Below are positions 44,068-52,023 of a stretch of DNA of 64,000 nt, one piece after another; within the stretch, counting starts at the first letter, position 1, and every line of letters begins with the position of its first letter. The stretch comes from Pseudonocardia petroleophila (GTDB lineage: Bacteria; Actinomycetota; Actinomycetes; Mycobacteriales; Pseudonocardiaceae), in assembly GCF_014235185.1 (NCBI RefSeq), contig NZ_CP060131.1:193501-257500 (forward strand), given 5' to 3'. The notes below the pieces were generated by a model. That model did no database searches. It saw only the letters and a list, made by a program, of their open reading frames with translations, and was not told the origin of the DNA. The translations under genes and the position numbers were made by a program.

Positions 44068-44520
44068 GTGCCCGTACGACTGGTCAACCCCGACAACCAC
44101 GTCACGATCCCGCTCTACCACCACGTCGCGATCGCGACCGGCAACACCCAGATCCACCTGGCCGGCCACGTCGCCTGGGACGAGAACGGCGAGCTGGTCT
44201 CCGACGACCTCGCCGGTCAGGTCGCCCAGATCTACCGCAACGTTGCCAAGGGACTGGCCGCGGCCGGAGCAACCTTCGCCGACGTCGTCCGCTTCACCTG
44301 GTACTTCGCCAAGTGGGAGCGCAGCATGTACGACGAGTTCCTGGCCGGCGTGGAGCAGGCCTCAAGTGAGTTCGACCTGCCGCGGCCGCCGCTCGCGGCG
44401 ATCGGCGTCGACATCCTCTTCGAGGACGGGATCCTGGTCGAGGCCGAGGTCACCGCCGTCGTCGATCGCCCGGACCCGCTCCGCACGGACGTTCACCCCG
44501 GCCTGCAGGAGTCGTCGTGA
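44068..44520 (+). CDS. RidA-family protein
   Basis: 150-aa RidA/YjgF-like protein: IHLAGHVAWDENGELV, VAQIYRNVAKGLAAAGATFADVV and the conserved RPPLAAIGVDILFEDGILVEAEVTAV. RidA homologues deaminate reactive enamines/imines; some branches do other chemistry. GTG 44068. The TGA overlaps the GTG of the next gene (44517-44520). Operon with the beta-lactamase. Confidence 0.9.
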   Translation: MPVRLVNPDNHVTIPLYHHVAIATGNTQIHLAGHVAWDENGELVSDDLAGQVAQIYRNVAKGLAAAGATFADVVRFTWYFAKWERSMYDEFLAGVEQASSEFDLPRPPLAAIGVDILFEDGILVEAEVTAVVDRPDPLRTDVHPGLQESS

Positions 44521-44948
44521 CCAGTGCGAACCGTCCCCCGGCCGCCGTTTTCAGCGGCGCCCCGCCCCGCGGCGCCGACCTCGCCGGGCGCGCGCTGCTG
44601 ACGCTCTGCGCCCTGTCCACGGCGGCCGCCTTCGCCGACGGCGCCACCCGCGCCGCCACGGCTCTCGCCGAGTGAGTCCTGACCGAGTTCTGGCAGACCG
44701 CGGCTTACCTCGTCTTCGCCGGCATGTGGGCGTTGCTCGCGGTCCGGCCCCGCTCGCAACGCGGCATGTGGGAGCTCATCGTGCCGCACAAGACGCTGGT
44801 CATCGTGCACGCCCTGTACGTGCTCGACCTGCCCGGCGCCGCGCAGACCGCCTGGGTCGACGGCGCACTGGTGGCCGCGACCGTCACGGCCTGGGTGCTG
44901 TGCCGCGGCTGGCTCACCTGGCGCCGCCCGCCCACGGTCGGTCCGTAG
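44517..44948 (+). pseudogene. small membrane protein interrupted by an in-frame UGA
   Basis: From GTG 44517 the frame reads 52 codons (including GRALLTLCALSTAAAFADG) and meets TGA at 44673-44675. It then continues in the same frame as TEFWQTAAYLVFAGMWALLA, then RGMWELIVPHKTLVIVHALY and a last TM helix to a TAG at 44946-44948. Together the two parts give a coherent protein with several membrane helices, so the UGA looks like a nonsense mutation. Reinitiation at ATG 44724 is possible. The 5' end overlaps the RidA stop. Confidence 0.6.
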
Positions 44949-44987
44949 GAAGCCTGTCACGAGAATCGTCACGAGAGGAGCAGGACC

Positions 44988-45239
44988 ATGACCGTCACCC
45001 TGGTGCGTCCGGAGCGGGTCAACCGGCTCGACCTCCATCGTCAGGTCGCCGCTACCCACGGCACCGGCACCGCGTACCTGGCCGGGCAGAAGTCCTGGAA
45101 CACCGATTGCAACCTCATGGGCCGCGACGACGTCGCCGTGGCGGCAAGAGGTGCTACCTCGCGATCCCGTGCGCGACGCGGCCGGCACGGATCCGGACCG
45201 CGCGCTGCTGGTGTTCCTGCCGAGCAGCTAAGGGGTTGA
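44988..45239 (+). pseudogene. RidA-like N-terminal fragment fused to unrelated tail
   Basis: Residues 1-50 (TVTLVRPERVNRLDLHRQVA, TAYLAGQKSWN, GRDDVAV) match a RidA N-terminus; the rest is low-complexity Arg-rich sequence. In another frame the same DNA reads EVLPRDPVRDAAGTDPDRAL, then LVFLPSS and a stop at TAA, which looks like the true C-terminus of a different gene. The locus is best explained as a deletion joining two coding fragments. AGGAG lies upstream of the ATG. Confidence 0.55.
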
Positions 45240-45297
45240 CGTCGAGCCCGCCCGGCGAGGATCTGCTCGTTCACAAGCCGACACCGAGGAGAACGGG

Positions 45298-45972
45298 TTG
45301 AATGTGATGGAGAACGATCCGGCCGTGCGGGTCCGGCAGTTGGGCTGCGCATCGCTGGTAGATGCGATGGGGCGCTCTCACCGGCATCGGGCGCATCTGG
45401 GTCCGCTGGTCAGCCCGGATCCCACACGGGTGCTGTTCGGACCGGTGGTCACCGTTGCGTTCGTGCCCTACCGCGACGATCTACCCGAGTCGGGATTGGG
45501 ATTCGGGCCGCTGTTCTACCAGGCGGTGGCCGACGCCCCGCCCGGTGCGGTGCTGGTGCTGTCGGCCGGCGGCTACCCGGACGTCTCGCATGGCGGAGGC
45601 ACCAAGCTGTCCCGGCTGCACAACCACGGCCTGGCCGGGGTGTTGACCGACGGGCGTCTGCGGGACTTCGGCGAGCTCGCCGGATACGACTTCGCCACCT
45701 GGTGCGCAGGCGAGGCCACCCGCTGGGGCGGCGACACCGTGATGCCGTTCGCGGCCAACGTCGCGGTCGAGCTCGGCGGGGTGTTGGTCAGCCCCGGCGA
45801 CTACGCCTATGCCGACTCCGCCGGTGCGGTGATCATCCCTGCGGGCAGCGTGTCCCGGGTGCTGGACGAGGCCGAGAACATCGAACGCGACGACGCTGCG
45901 TTCATCGAGCAGATCCGCGACGAAGACCCCGCCGCGATGCGCCGAGGCACGCAGATCACCGGAGAGACCTGA
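45298..45972 (+). CDS. RraA-family (HMG aldolase/demethylmenaquinone methyltransferase-like) protein
   Basis: 224-aa protein of the RraA fold, which includes 4-hydroxy-4-methyl-2-oxoglutarate/oxaloacetate lyases and the RNase E inhibitor. Visible motifs: ASLVDAMGRSHRH, GPVVTVAFVPYRDD, TKLSRLHNHGLAGVLTDGRL with the D-G-x-x-R-D metal motif (DGRLRD), and VSPGDYAYADSAGAVIIPAG. TTG 45298 is 8 nt after GAGGAG; ATG 45307 is the alternative. Cytoplasmic; the lyase role is the more likely, unproven. Confidence 0.88.
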   Translation: MNVMENDPAVRVRQLGCASLVDAMGRSHRHRAHLGPLVSPDPTRVLFGPVVTVAFVPYRDDLPESGLGFGPLFYQAVADAPPGAVLVLSAGGYPDVSHGGGTKLSRLHNHGLAGVLTDGRLRDFGELAGYDFATWCAGEATRWGGDTVMPFAANVAVELGGVLVSPGDYAYADSAGAVIIPAGSVSRVLDEAENIERDDAAFIEQIRDEDPAAMRRGTQITGET

Positions 45973-46204
45973 CCACGCACGAACCGGATCCCGTCGAGGC
46001 ACGAAACGGCGGCCCTGAAAGCCGAGGCGAAGAGGCACGCCGAATGTGGAGGAGACGATGTCCGATGGATCGAGGCGCGTTTCGCACCCCGACGGAGGGC
46101 ATGCAGGCCGCCGGGCCGCTCGATGGGGTTCTCGCCCGCGTCGGGACTCGGCTGTCTCGCACCGGGTTTGATGGAGACCATCAACCCAGGAGGAGCAAGG
46201 AACG

Positions 46205-46525
46205 ATGGCAGCGCCGAGGAAGTACCCCGATGAGCTGCGGGAGCGGGCCATCCGGCTCGTGCTCGACGCCCGGTCCCAGCCGGGTAGCAGCGGCAAGGGC
46301 GCGTGCCGACGGATCGGCGAGCAGTTGGGGATCAGCGCGGAGACCTTACGCGGCTGGGTCGCCCGGGCCGAGATCGATCAGGGCATCCGGCCGGGTACGA
46401 CGACCGATGACGCAGCTCGACTCGCGGAACTGGAAAGAGAGGTCCGCGAGTTGCGGCGGGCCAACGCGATCCTGAAGTCCGCATCGGCTTTCTTCGCGGC
46501 GGAGCTCGACCGCCCACAAAGGTAG
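46205..46525 (+). CDS. IS3-family transposase OrfA
   Basis: 106 aa. HTH of the transposase-8 type (YPDELRERAIRLVLDARS, GISAETLRGWVARAEI) followed by a leucine-zipper-like coiled coil (LAELEREVRELRRANAILKS) that ends SASAFFAAEL, the standard OrfA end. AGGAGGAGCAAGG precedes ATG 46205. A CACAAAGG stretch at 46515-46522 is the likely -1 frameshift site joining it to OrfB. Confidence 0.93.
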   Translation: MAAPRKYPDELRERAIRLVLDARSQPGSSGKGACRRIGEQLGISAETLRGWVARAEIDQGIRPGTTTDDAARLAELEREVRELRRANAILKSASAFFAAELDRPQR

Positions 46526-47451
46526 TCGTCGACTACATCGACAAAAACAGGGACGAGTTCGGAGTCGAGCCGATCTGTGCGGTATTGAAAGATGCCGACG
46601 TGCAGATCGCTCCGAGCACCTACTACGCGAACAAGACCCGCCCACCCTCACTGCGGTCGATCACCGATGCGGAAACGCTCACCGAGATCCGGCGAGTACA
46701 CAAGGAGAACTACGGCGTGTACGGAGTCGTGAAGGTGTGGGCGCAACTCGGCCGCGAGGGCGGGGTCGGTGGTCGACACGCGGCCCGGTGCACGGTCGGC
46801 CGGCTGATGAAGACCGCTGGTCTGCGCGGGGTGTCGCGGGTGAAGGCACCGACCACGACTCGTCGCGGACCCGGCCCGGACACCCGGCCTGACCTGGTTG
46901 ACCGCGAGTTCACAGCGACCGCTCCGAATCAGTTGTGGGTCGCCGACATCACCTACGTCCGAACGTTCTCCGGATGGGTGTACACCTCGTTCGTGCTCGA
47001 TGTGTTCTCGCGGCGGATCGTGGGCTGGCAGTTGTCCACGAATCTCTACACCGACCTCGCGCTCGACGCGTTGAACATGGGCATCTGGACCCATCAGCAC
47101 GCCGGGGTCGACGTGTCCGCTCTCATTCACCACTCGGACCGCGGCGTGCAATACACAGCGGTGCGCTATTCGGAACGGCTGGCCGAGGTTGAGGCGGTCG
47201 CTTCAGTCGGATCGGTCGGTGATTCCTACGATAACGCGATGGCCGAGGCGTTGAACTCGTTGTTCAAGGCCGAGCTGGTTCGGAACAAGGGGCCGTGGCA
47301 CGGGATCAACGACCTGGAGATCGCGGTCGCCGAGTACGTCGACTGGTACAACCACCGTCGGCTTCACGGCGAGCTGGGGCTCGTCCCGCCGGTCGAGTAC
47401 GAGGCACTACACACCACCCAGACCTGCGCCCGGCCGACCGCCGACGCGTGA
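46522..47451 (+). CDS. IS3-family transposase OrfB (DDE integrase domain)
   Basis: Starts after the -1 frameshift with VVVDYIDKNRDEFGVEPI; a free-standing start would be ATG 46585. The HTH_21 segment (YGVYGVVKVWAQLGREG) and an rve core with D in LWVADITYVRTFSG, D in HHSDRGVQYT and E in NAMAEALNSLFKAEL form the DDE triad, followed by EYVDWYNHRRLH. Appears intact, so the element could still be active. Confidence 0.93.
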   Translation, partial: VVVDYIDKNRDEFGVEPICAVLKDADVQIAPSTYYANKTRPPSLRSITDAETLTEIRRVHKENYGVYGVVKVWAQLGREGGVGGRHAARCTVGRLMKTAGLRGVSRVKAPTTTRRGPGPDTRPDLVDREFTATAPNQLWVADITYVRTFSGWVYTSFVLDVFSRRIVGWQLSTNLYTDLALDALNMGIWTHQHAGVDVSALIHHSDRGVQYTAVRYSERLAEVEAVASVGSVGDSYDNAMAEALNSLFKAELVRNKGPWHGINDLEIAVAEYVDWYNHRRLHGELGLVPPVEYEALHTTQTCARPTADA

Positions 47452-47674
47452 CAACCCAGCCTCCATCAAACCCGGTGCTTGACAGTCCGCACCGGCGGAT
47501 GGCTGGTCGGGGCGCTCGCCGGGTTCGCACTGGTCGCGGGCTGCGCCGTCGCGCTGGCCCGGTCGCCGCTGCTGCACGAGCGCACCCCGGCGGACCTCGA
47601 CCGGCGCGGACCGTCCGTCTGATCCGGCCGCGACCCCGCGCACCGGGTGGGCGGGGTGGTGAGCGTACCGGCCG

Positions 47675-48409
47675 TCACTGGCCGATCTTGACGCCGGGCT
47701 CGCCCGCCGCGTACTGGATCGGGTGCCGCGGCGTGGCCCCGGGTGCCTGCGGCGCGCCGCGCTCCCCGACGGGCAGCACGACCCGCTTGAACGTGCCCCG
47801 GAGCATCATCGCGCTCGCCGTGTAGAAGGCCAACACGGCCGAGGCGATCAGGACGTAGGCACCGATCGTCTCCGCGACGCCGGCTGCCGCGATCGACCCG
47901 ACGGCCAGCAGCGTCGCCCCGGCGGCCAGGGTCACGAGCACCGCGGTGAGCGCGGCGTTCTCGGCCATGGCCGCGGCCGCGCCCACCCACGTGATCGCGG
48001 CCAGCGCGACGAACCAGAAGCCGAACGCGACGGCCGCCGCCGGGTCGGTCGTGGCGGGCAGCACGTCCAGCGCGATCAGCAGCTGGTAGAGGCCGTAGGC
48101 GATCCAGAACGAGCCCCACATGCCGTGCATGGCGGTGGCCAGCCCGTCGCGGGCCCGGTAGGCCCACATGCCGGCCAGCAGCTGGGCGATCCCGCCGAAG
48201 GCCAGTGCGAAGGGGAACAGGACGAGCGGGGTGACGGTGTCGTCGCCGTACCAACCCGCGAGGTTGGCCGCCACGATGGACGTGGCCGCCGCGAAGCCGT
48301 ACAGGCCCAGGATCGAGGGGGCGGCGACGGGCTGCAGGGCGGTCGTGGTGTGGTCGCGCCAGAAGGTGAACTCCCGGTCGTGGCCGTTACCGGTTGCTGC
48401 GCTGGTCAT
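47675..48409 (-). CDS. GPR1/FUN34/YaaH-type acetate transporter
   Basis: 244-aa six-TM protein of the acetate uptake family (SatP). Conserved elements: APSILGLYGFAAATSIVAAN, FPFALAFGGIAQLLAGMWAY and GMWGSFWIAYGLYQ. ATG 48409 has GAGGAG 6 nt upstream. It is divergent from the response regulator across an intergenic region with the palindrome GCAATCATTGC, and a TATCCT -10-like sequence faces this gene. Acetate or succinate transport is the family role. Confidence 0.92.
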   Translation of the reverse strand: MTSAATGNGHDREFTFWRDHTTTALQPVAAPSILGLYGFAAATSIVAANLAGWYGDDTVTPLVLFPFALAFGGIAQLLAGMWAYRARDGLATAMHGMWGSFWIAYGLYQLLIALDVLPATTDPAAAVAFGFWFVALAAITWVGAAAAMAENAALTAVLVTLAAGATLLAVGSIAAAGVAETIGAYVLIASAVLAFYTASAMMLRGTFKRVVLPVGERGAPQAPGATPRHPIQYAAGEPGVKIGQ

Positions 48410-48436
48410 GGTCAGCTCCTCTGTTTTGGGACCCAA

Positions 48437-48466
48437 GGATACATCGCAATCATTGCAGTTACGCAC
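48437..48466. promoter_or_regulatory. GCAAYNRTTGC site P1 (transporter / response regulator)
   Basis: GCAATCATTGC at 48446-48456, flanked by GGATACATC on the left and AGTTACGCAC on the right. The flanks give a TATCC -10-like element toward the transporter and a TTACGCA element toward the response regulator. Confidence 0.7.
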
Positions 48467-48518
48467 ATTTTCGGTGATCGACTGCTTAGAACCGGCGGCC
48501 CCGGGGGACACCACTGCT

Positions 48519-49196
48519 GTGCAACCCTCCGTGCTGCTCATCGAGGACGACCTGCGGATCCGCCGGGTGGTCCAGCTCGGCCTGGCCAAGGACGGTTTCG
48601 ACGTGGCCGAGGCCCCGACCGGCGAGGACGGCCTGGCGATGCTGGGCGACCGGTCGTTCGACGTCGTGTGCGTGGACGTCATGCTGCCGGGCTGCGACGG
48701 GTTCGCGGTGTGCCACGGCGTCCGCCGCGACAGCGACATCCCGATCATCATGGTCACGGCCCGGGCGGACAGCCACGACGTGGTCCGCGGGCTGGAGGCC
48801 GGTGCGGACGACTACGTCAGCAAGCCGTTCATGGTGCCGGAGCTCTCCGCCCGCATCCGGGCGCTGCTGCGCCGCGCGCAGGGAGCCCAGGTGCGCCACC
48901 GCGTGCGGGCGGGCGACCTGGAGATAGCCCCGCGCGACGGCGTGGTCCTGCGTGGGGGCCGGCCGCTGCACCTGACCCGGACCGAGTTCCGGATCCTCTG
49001 CGAGCTCGCCGCCGCTCCCGGTCGGGTCTGCAGCCGCGCGGAGCTGCTGGAGCGCGTCTGGGGGCACGGCTACTTCGGCGACAGCAGGCCGGTCGACGTC
49101 CACATCGGACGGCTCCGGCGGCGGATCGAGGCCGACCCCGGACGCCCGGAGATCGTGTTGACGGCACGGGGGCTGGGCTACCGGCTGCAGACGTGA
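48519..49196 (+). CDS. OmpR-type response regulator of the envelope region
   Basis: 225-aa response regulator: acidic pair in LLIEDDLRI, phospho-acceptor D53 in VCVDVMLPG, K102 in SKPFM; then a winged-helix domain ending ARGLGYRLQT. GTG 48519. Its stop overlaps the GTG of the kinase gene (49193-49196). Its cognate kinase is frameshifted, so signalling may be altered. A palindrome of the region-wide GCAAYNRTTGC type lies 63 bp upstream; the protein is a candidate binder of such sites. Confidence 0.93.
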   Translation: MQPSVLLIEDDLRIRRVVQLGLAKDGFDVAEAPTGEDGLAMLGDRSFDVVCVDVMLPGCDGFAVCHGVRRDSDIPIIMVTARADSHDVVRGLEAGADDYVSKPFMVPELSARIRALLRRAQGAQVRHRVRAGDLEIAPRDGVVLRGGRPLHLTRTEFRILCELAAAPGRVCSRAELLERVWGHGYFGDSRPVDVHIGRLRRRIEADPGRPEIVLTARGLGYRLQT

Positions 49197-50636
49197 ACGC
49201 CCCGCGGGCTCGGTGGTGGCCCGAGCGGTGGCGGCCCGCGCGGTGGCGGCCCGAGCGGTGGCGGCCCGAGCGGTGGTGGCGCAGCCTGGTGGGCCGGACC
49301 ACGGTGGCGTTCGGGGCGGTCGCGCTGGTCCTGGCGGTGACGATGGGCGCGGCGGTGCTCTGGGGGGTGTCGCAGTACCTGCTCGTGCAGCGCCAGGAGC
49401 TCACGCTGGGCCCAGACCACGGCCAACGCGCTGCGCCTGGAGCGCGGGCTGAGCGCGGCCGCCGTCCCGGTGCCGGAACTGCTCATCGCGCTGCCGCGGC
49501 CCGCCGGGTCGATCTCGCTGCTGTACTACGGCGAGGAGTGGTTCACCACCTCGCTGCTCAGCGGTCCCGAGCAGCTGCCCGCGACGCTGGTGCAGCGCGT
49601 CGGCGCCGGGGAGGCCGCGCGGCAGCGCACCGAGGTGAACGGCGACCTCCGGCTCGCCGTCGGGGTGCCGCTCGAAGGCGGGAACGGCGCGTACTTCGAG
49701 GTGTTCGCGCTGGAGGACCTCGACCGCAACTTCGAGGCGCTGGCGGTCGCCATGGCCGTCGCCGCGCTGGGCGCCCCGCCGTTCGGGATGCTGCTCGGCC
49801 GGTGGGCCACGCGCCGGGCCCTGCGCCCGCTGCGGGCGCTGTCCGCGACGGCGTCGGCCGTGGCCCGCGGGGACCTCGGCGCCCGGATCGACCCCGGCGA
49901 CGACCCCGATCTCGTCGAGCTCGCCACCTCGTTCAACCGCAACACCGCCGCGCTGCAACGCCGGGTCGCCCGGGACGCGCGGTTCGCCGCGGACGTCAGC
50001 CACGAGCTGCGCAGCCCGCTGACCACGATGCTCGGCGCCGTCGACCTGGTGCAGAGCGGGCGCGACCGGCTGCCCCCCGACGCCGCGGAGGGCGTCGACC
50101 TCCTGCGCGTGGAGATCGACCGCTTCGAGCGGCTGGTCGCCGACCTGCTGGAGATCTCCCGGCCCGACGACGCGGGCCGCGCCGGCCTGCTGCTCGAGAC
50201 CGTCCGGCCCGCGGAACTGGTCGAGCGCAGCCTCCCACCGGCCCGGCGCGCCGTCCTGCGCGTGGCGGCCGGGGCCGAGCACGCCGGCGTGGACGCCGAC
50301 AAGCGCCGGCTGGAACGCGTCGTGGTCAACCTGGTGGAGAACGCCGACCGGCACGGCCGCGGCCTGACCGCGGTCACCGTCGACGTCCGGGACGGCCACG
50401 TGCGGATACTCGTCGGCGACGCCGGCCCGGGGGTTCCGGTGGCCGAGCGCGAGCGGATCTTCGAACGGTTCGCCAGGGCGGCGTCGACGCCGCGTACCGC
50501 CGGTGGGAGTTCCGGGCTGGGTCTCGCCCTGGTCCGCCGGCACGTCGAGCTCATGGGCGGCACCGTCACCGCGGGGGACAGCCCGCGGGGCGGGGCCCGC
50601 TTCACGGTGTGCCTGCCCCTGCGGCGGACGCCGTGA
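49193..50636 (+). pseudogene. sensor histidine kinase with one-base frameshift
   Basis: The first part (GTG 49193) encodes a repeat-rich Arg/Trp leader and TM helix TTVAFGAVALVLAVTMGAAV and reads to YLLVQRQELTLG. From about 49408 the homologous reading continues in a different frame as QTTANALRLERGLSAAAVPV and LLIALPRPAGS, with HAMP, H-box SHELRSPLTTM, ENADRHG, DAGPGVP and SSGLGLALV. Removing one G from GGG at 49408-49410 restores one frame. It could be a real mutation or a sequencing error. It overlaps the regulator and lipoprotein genes. Confidence 0.85.
49211..49279 (+). repeat. 15-bp tandem repeat in kinase N-terminus
   Basis: Four and a half copies of a 15-nt unit (consensus CGGTGGCGGCCCGAG) encode RWWPE-RWRPA-RWRPE-RWRPE-RWW directly before the first TM helix. 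The copies are nearly identical, so copy number may vary between strains. Confidence 0.88.
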
Positions 50637-51199
50637 GCAGGCGGGCGGTGGGCAGGCGGGCGGTGGGCAGGCGCAGCGTGCTGTTCGCGCCGCTGCTCGT
50701 CCTGCCCGGCTGCGCGGCACGCGCGCAGCGGGAGCCGGTGCCGGTACCCCTGGACATCCCCGCCGGCCGGGTACGACCGGACCCGGACGGGACCGCGGCG
50801 GTGCGGATCTACCTCGTCCGGGACCGGCGGCTGGCGCCGGTGATCCGGCGGGCGCGCCCCGCACCGGAGGTCGCACTGGCGCTGCTCGCGGCCGGCCCGA
50901 CCCCGGGGGAGGCGGCCGCCGGGCTGCGCAGCGCGCTGCCGGACCGACCCACGGCGGTCCGCGTCGCCCGGACGGAGGGGTTGACAACGGTCCTGGAGGT
51001 CGACGCGGATGTGATGCTGCTGCCGGAAGGTGACCGGTTGCCTGCCGTCGCGCAGCTGGTGTGGACGGCGACCGAGGCGCTCGGCGTCGACCTCGTGCAG
51101 GTGCAGCTCGACGGACGGCCGCTCACCGTGCTGACCGATGCGGGGCCGACCGCCGGGCCGCTGCGGCGCGGCGACCTCGACTCGGTCGCGCCCCGGTAG
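50633..51199 (+). CDS. GerMN-domain lipoprotein
   Basis: 188-aa lipoprotein with lipobox VLPGC after a basic N-terminus (which includes a short RRAVG repeat), then a GerMN domain: AVRIYLVRDRRLAPVIRRA, VALALLAAGPTPGEAAAGL, TTVLEVDADVMLLPEGDR and AQLVWTATEALGVDLVQVQL. GTG 50633 overlaps the kinase TGA. The order regulator, kinase, GerMN lipoprotein recalls MtrA-MtrB-LpqB, but the C-terminal LpqB propeller is absent. Probably an envelope sensor accessory. Confidence 0.85.
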   Translation: MSRRAVGRRAVGRRSVLFAPLLVLPGCAARAQREPVPVPLDIPAGRVRPDPDGTAAVRIYLVRDRRLAPVIRRARPAPEVALALLAAGPTPGEAAAGLRSALPDRPTAVRVARTEGLTTVLEVDADVMLLPEGDRLPAVAQLVWTATEALGVDLVQVQLDGRPLTVLTDAGPTAGPLRRGDLDSVAPR

Positions 51200-51226
51200 G
51201 GGCGGGAGCGCTCCGGCGCCCCGCCC
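51199..51226. terminator. hairpin between convergent lipoprotein genes
   Basis: GGGGCGGG (51199-51206) and CCCCGCCC (51219-51226) form a perfect 8-bp stem with a 12-nt loop starting at the last base of the GerMN gene's stop codon. The facing gene ends at 51262. No T-run. Confidence 0.6.
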
Positions 51227-51261
51227 GCCACCTGCGGAACGTCTCGAGTTCCGGCCGCCTG

Positions 51262-51762
51262 TCAGCCCGTGGCCGGGAGCAGCTCGATCGTCTCGGCCTG
51301 GATGTAGGGCTCGCCGTCGTAGTCGGTGAACAGGCCGTCGTCGAGGTCGGTGCCGGCGAACGCCTCGGCTCCCGGTACGTCGAAGCGCTCCATCACGGTG
51401 CCGGTCACCTCGACGGCCGAGTCCTCGGTGATCGCCGCGGCCGGTTCCGCACCCACGATGAGCAGCTCGTCGGCGCCGGTCTGCAGCGTCCCGGCGATGG
51501 TGAACGCCTGCGTGGAGATGAGATCGTTCACCTCGGCACTCACGGTGACCGTCTGTCCGACGAACGACATCGGGTCGGCGTAGTCGGGAGTGTCGAACAC
51601 GCCGGCGTCGTCGACGACGGGCTCCTGCTGGATGTCCGCCACGTCGGCACCGGCCTCGGAGCCTGCGGTGTCGCCGCACGCGGTGAGCAACAGTGCGGAC
51701 GTCGCCGCGATGCCGGCGAGTGCGGCGCGGCCGGCGAGGCCGCGCGTGCGGGTGGTGAACAT
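51262..51762 (-). CDS. OB-fold-like secreted lipoprotein (paralogue 1)
   Basis: 166-aa lipoprotein: signal peptide with lipobox LLTAC, acidic linker, then SFVGQTVTVSAEVNDLISTQ, AFTIAGTLQTGADELLIVG, AAITEDSAVEVTGTVM and a Tyr/Asp-rich tail (YDGEPYIQAETIELLP). The pattern GQxVTVSAEVxDxxxxxAF is shared with the lipoprotein at 61129-61584. It resembles small OB-fold domains; function unknown. AGGAGG lies 5-6 nt before ATG 51762. Confidence 0.85.
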   Translation of the reverse strand: MFTTRTRGLAGRAALAGIAATSALLLTACGDTAGSEAGADVADIQQEPVVDDAGVFDTPDYADPMSFVGQTVTVSAEVNDLISTQAFTIAGTLQTGADELLIVGAEPAAAITEDSAVEVTGTVMERFDVPGAEAFAGTDLDDGLFTDYDGEPYIQAETIELLPATG

Positions 51763-52023
51763 GGGTGATCCTCCTGGACGAAGCGGTCCGCCGAGCGGCG
51801 GCTGACCTCCGGCTACCCGGGGCGGGGCGGGGACAGCACGATCCGACGGGACCGTCACGCGGTCGTCACGGGAGCCCCGCCGATGCAACGATCGTGTGCA
51901 CGCGGCCCCCGGTCGCGTCGCCCGGCGCCCGTGACGGTTTCCGTCACGTGCGCCGGATCGGTCATGGAGCGGCCGCGTCACGGGTAGCCGGTGTCGACAG
52001 GACACACCGACGAGGAGGCCGTC

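Larger units (their letters stand above)
46153..47484. mobile_element. IS3-family insertion sequence
   Basis: Inverted repeats of 24 bp with two mismatches: left 46153-46176 begins TGTCTCGCACCGGG, right 47461-47484 reads, on the other strand, TGTCAAGCACCGGG. Two overlapping transposase frames lie inside with a -1 shift near 46518. No obvious target duplication (GGC on the left, GTC on the right), so it may be old or have arisen with rearrangement. Confidence 0.88.
46058..47622 (+). pseudogene. small membrane protein gene split by the IS3 element
   Basis: GGAGGAGACG precedes an ATG at 46058 whose frame (MSDGSRRVSHPDGG ...) runs into the IS left end at 46153. After the right end at 47484 an open frame resumes with RTGGWLVGALAGFALVAGC, a TM helix, and LARSPLLHERTP, stopping at TGA 47620-47622. 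The two parts join into a plausible basic protein with one TM helix once the element is removed, but the exact junction and target duplication are unclear. Confidence 0.5.

Noticed and set aside
44660..44690. UGA as a selenocysteine codon
   Set aside because: No Cys-aligned position, no SECIS-like hairpin seen and no selenium genes in the window.
51885..51902. GCAACGATCGTGTGCA, similar to the P-site palindrome, near the lipoprotein and membrane protein genes
   Set aside because: The core spacing and right half-site differ from GCAAYNRTTGC; it could be a decayed site but cannot be counted.
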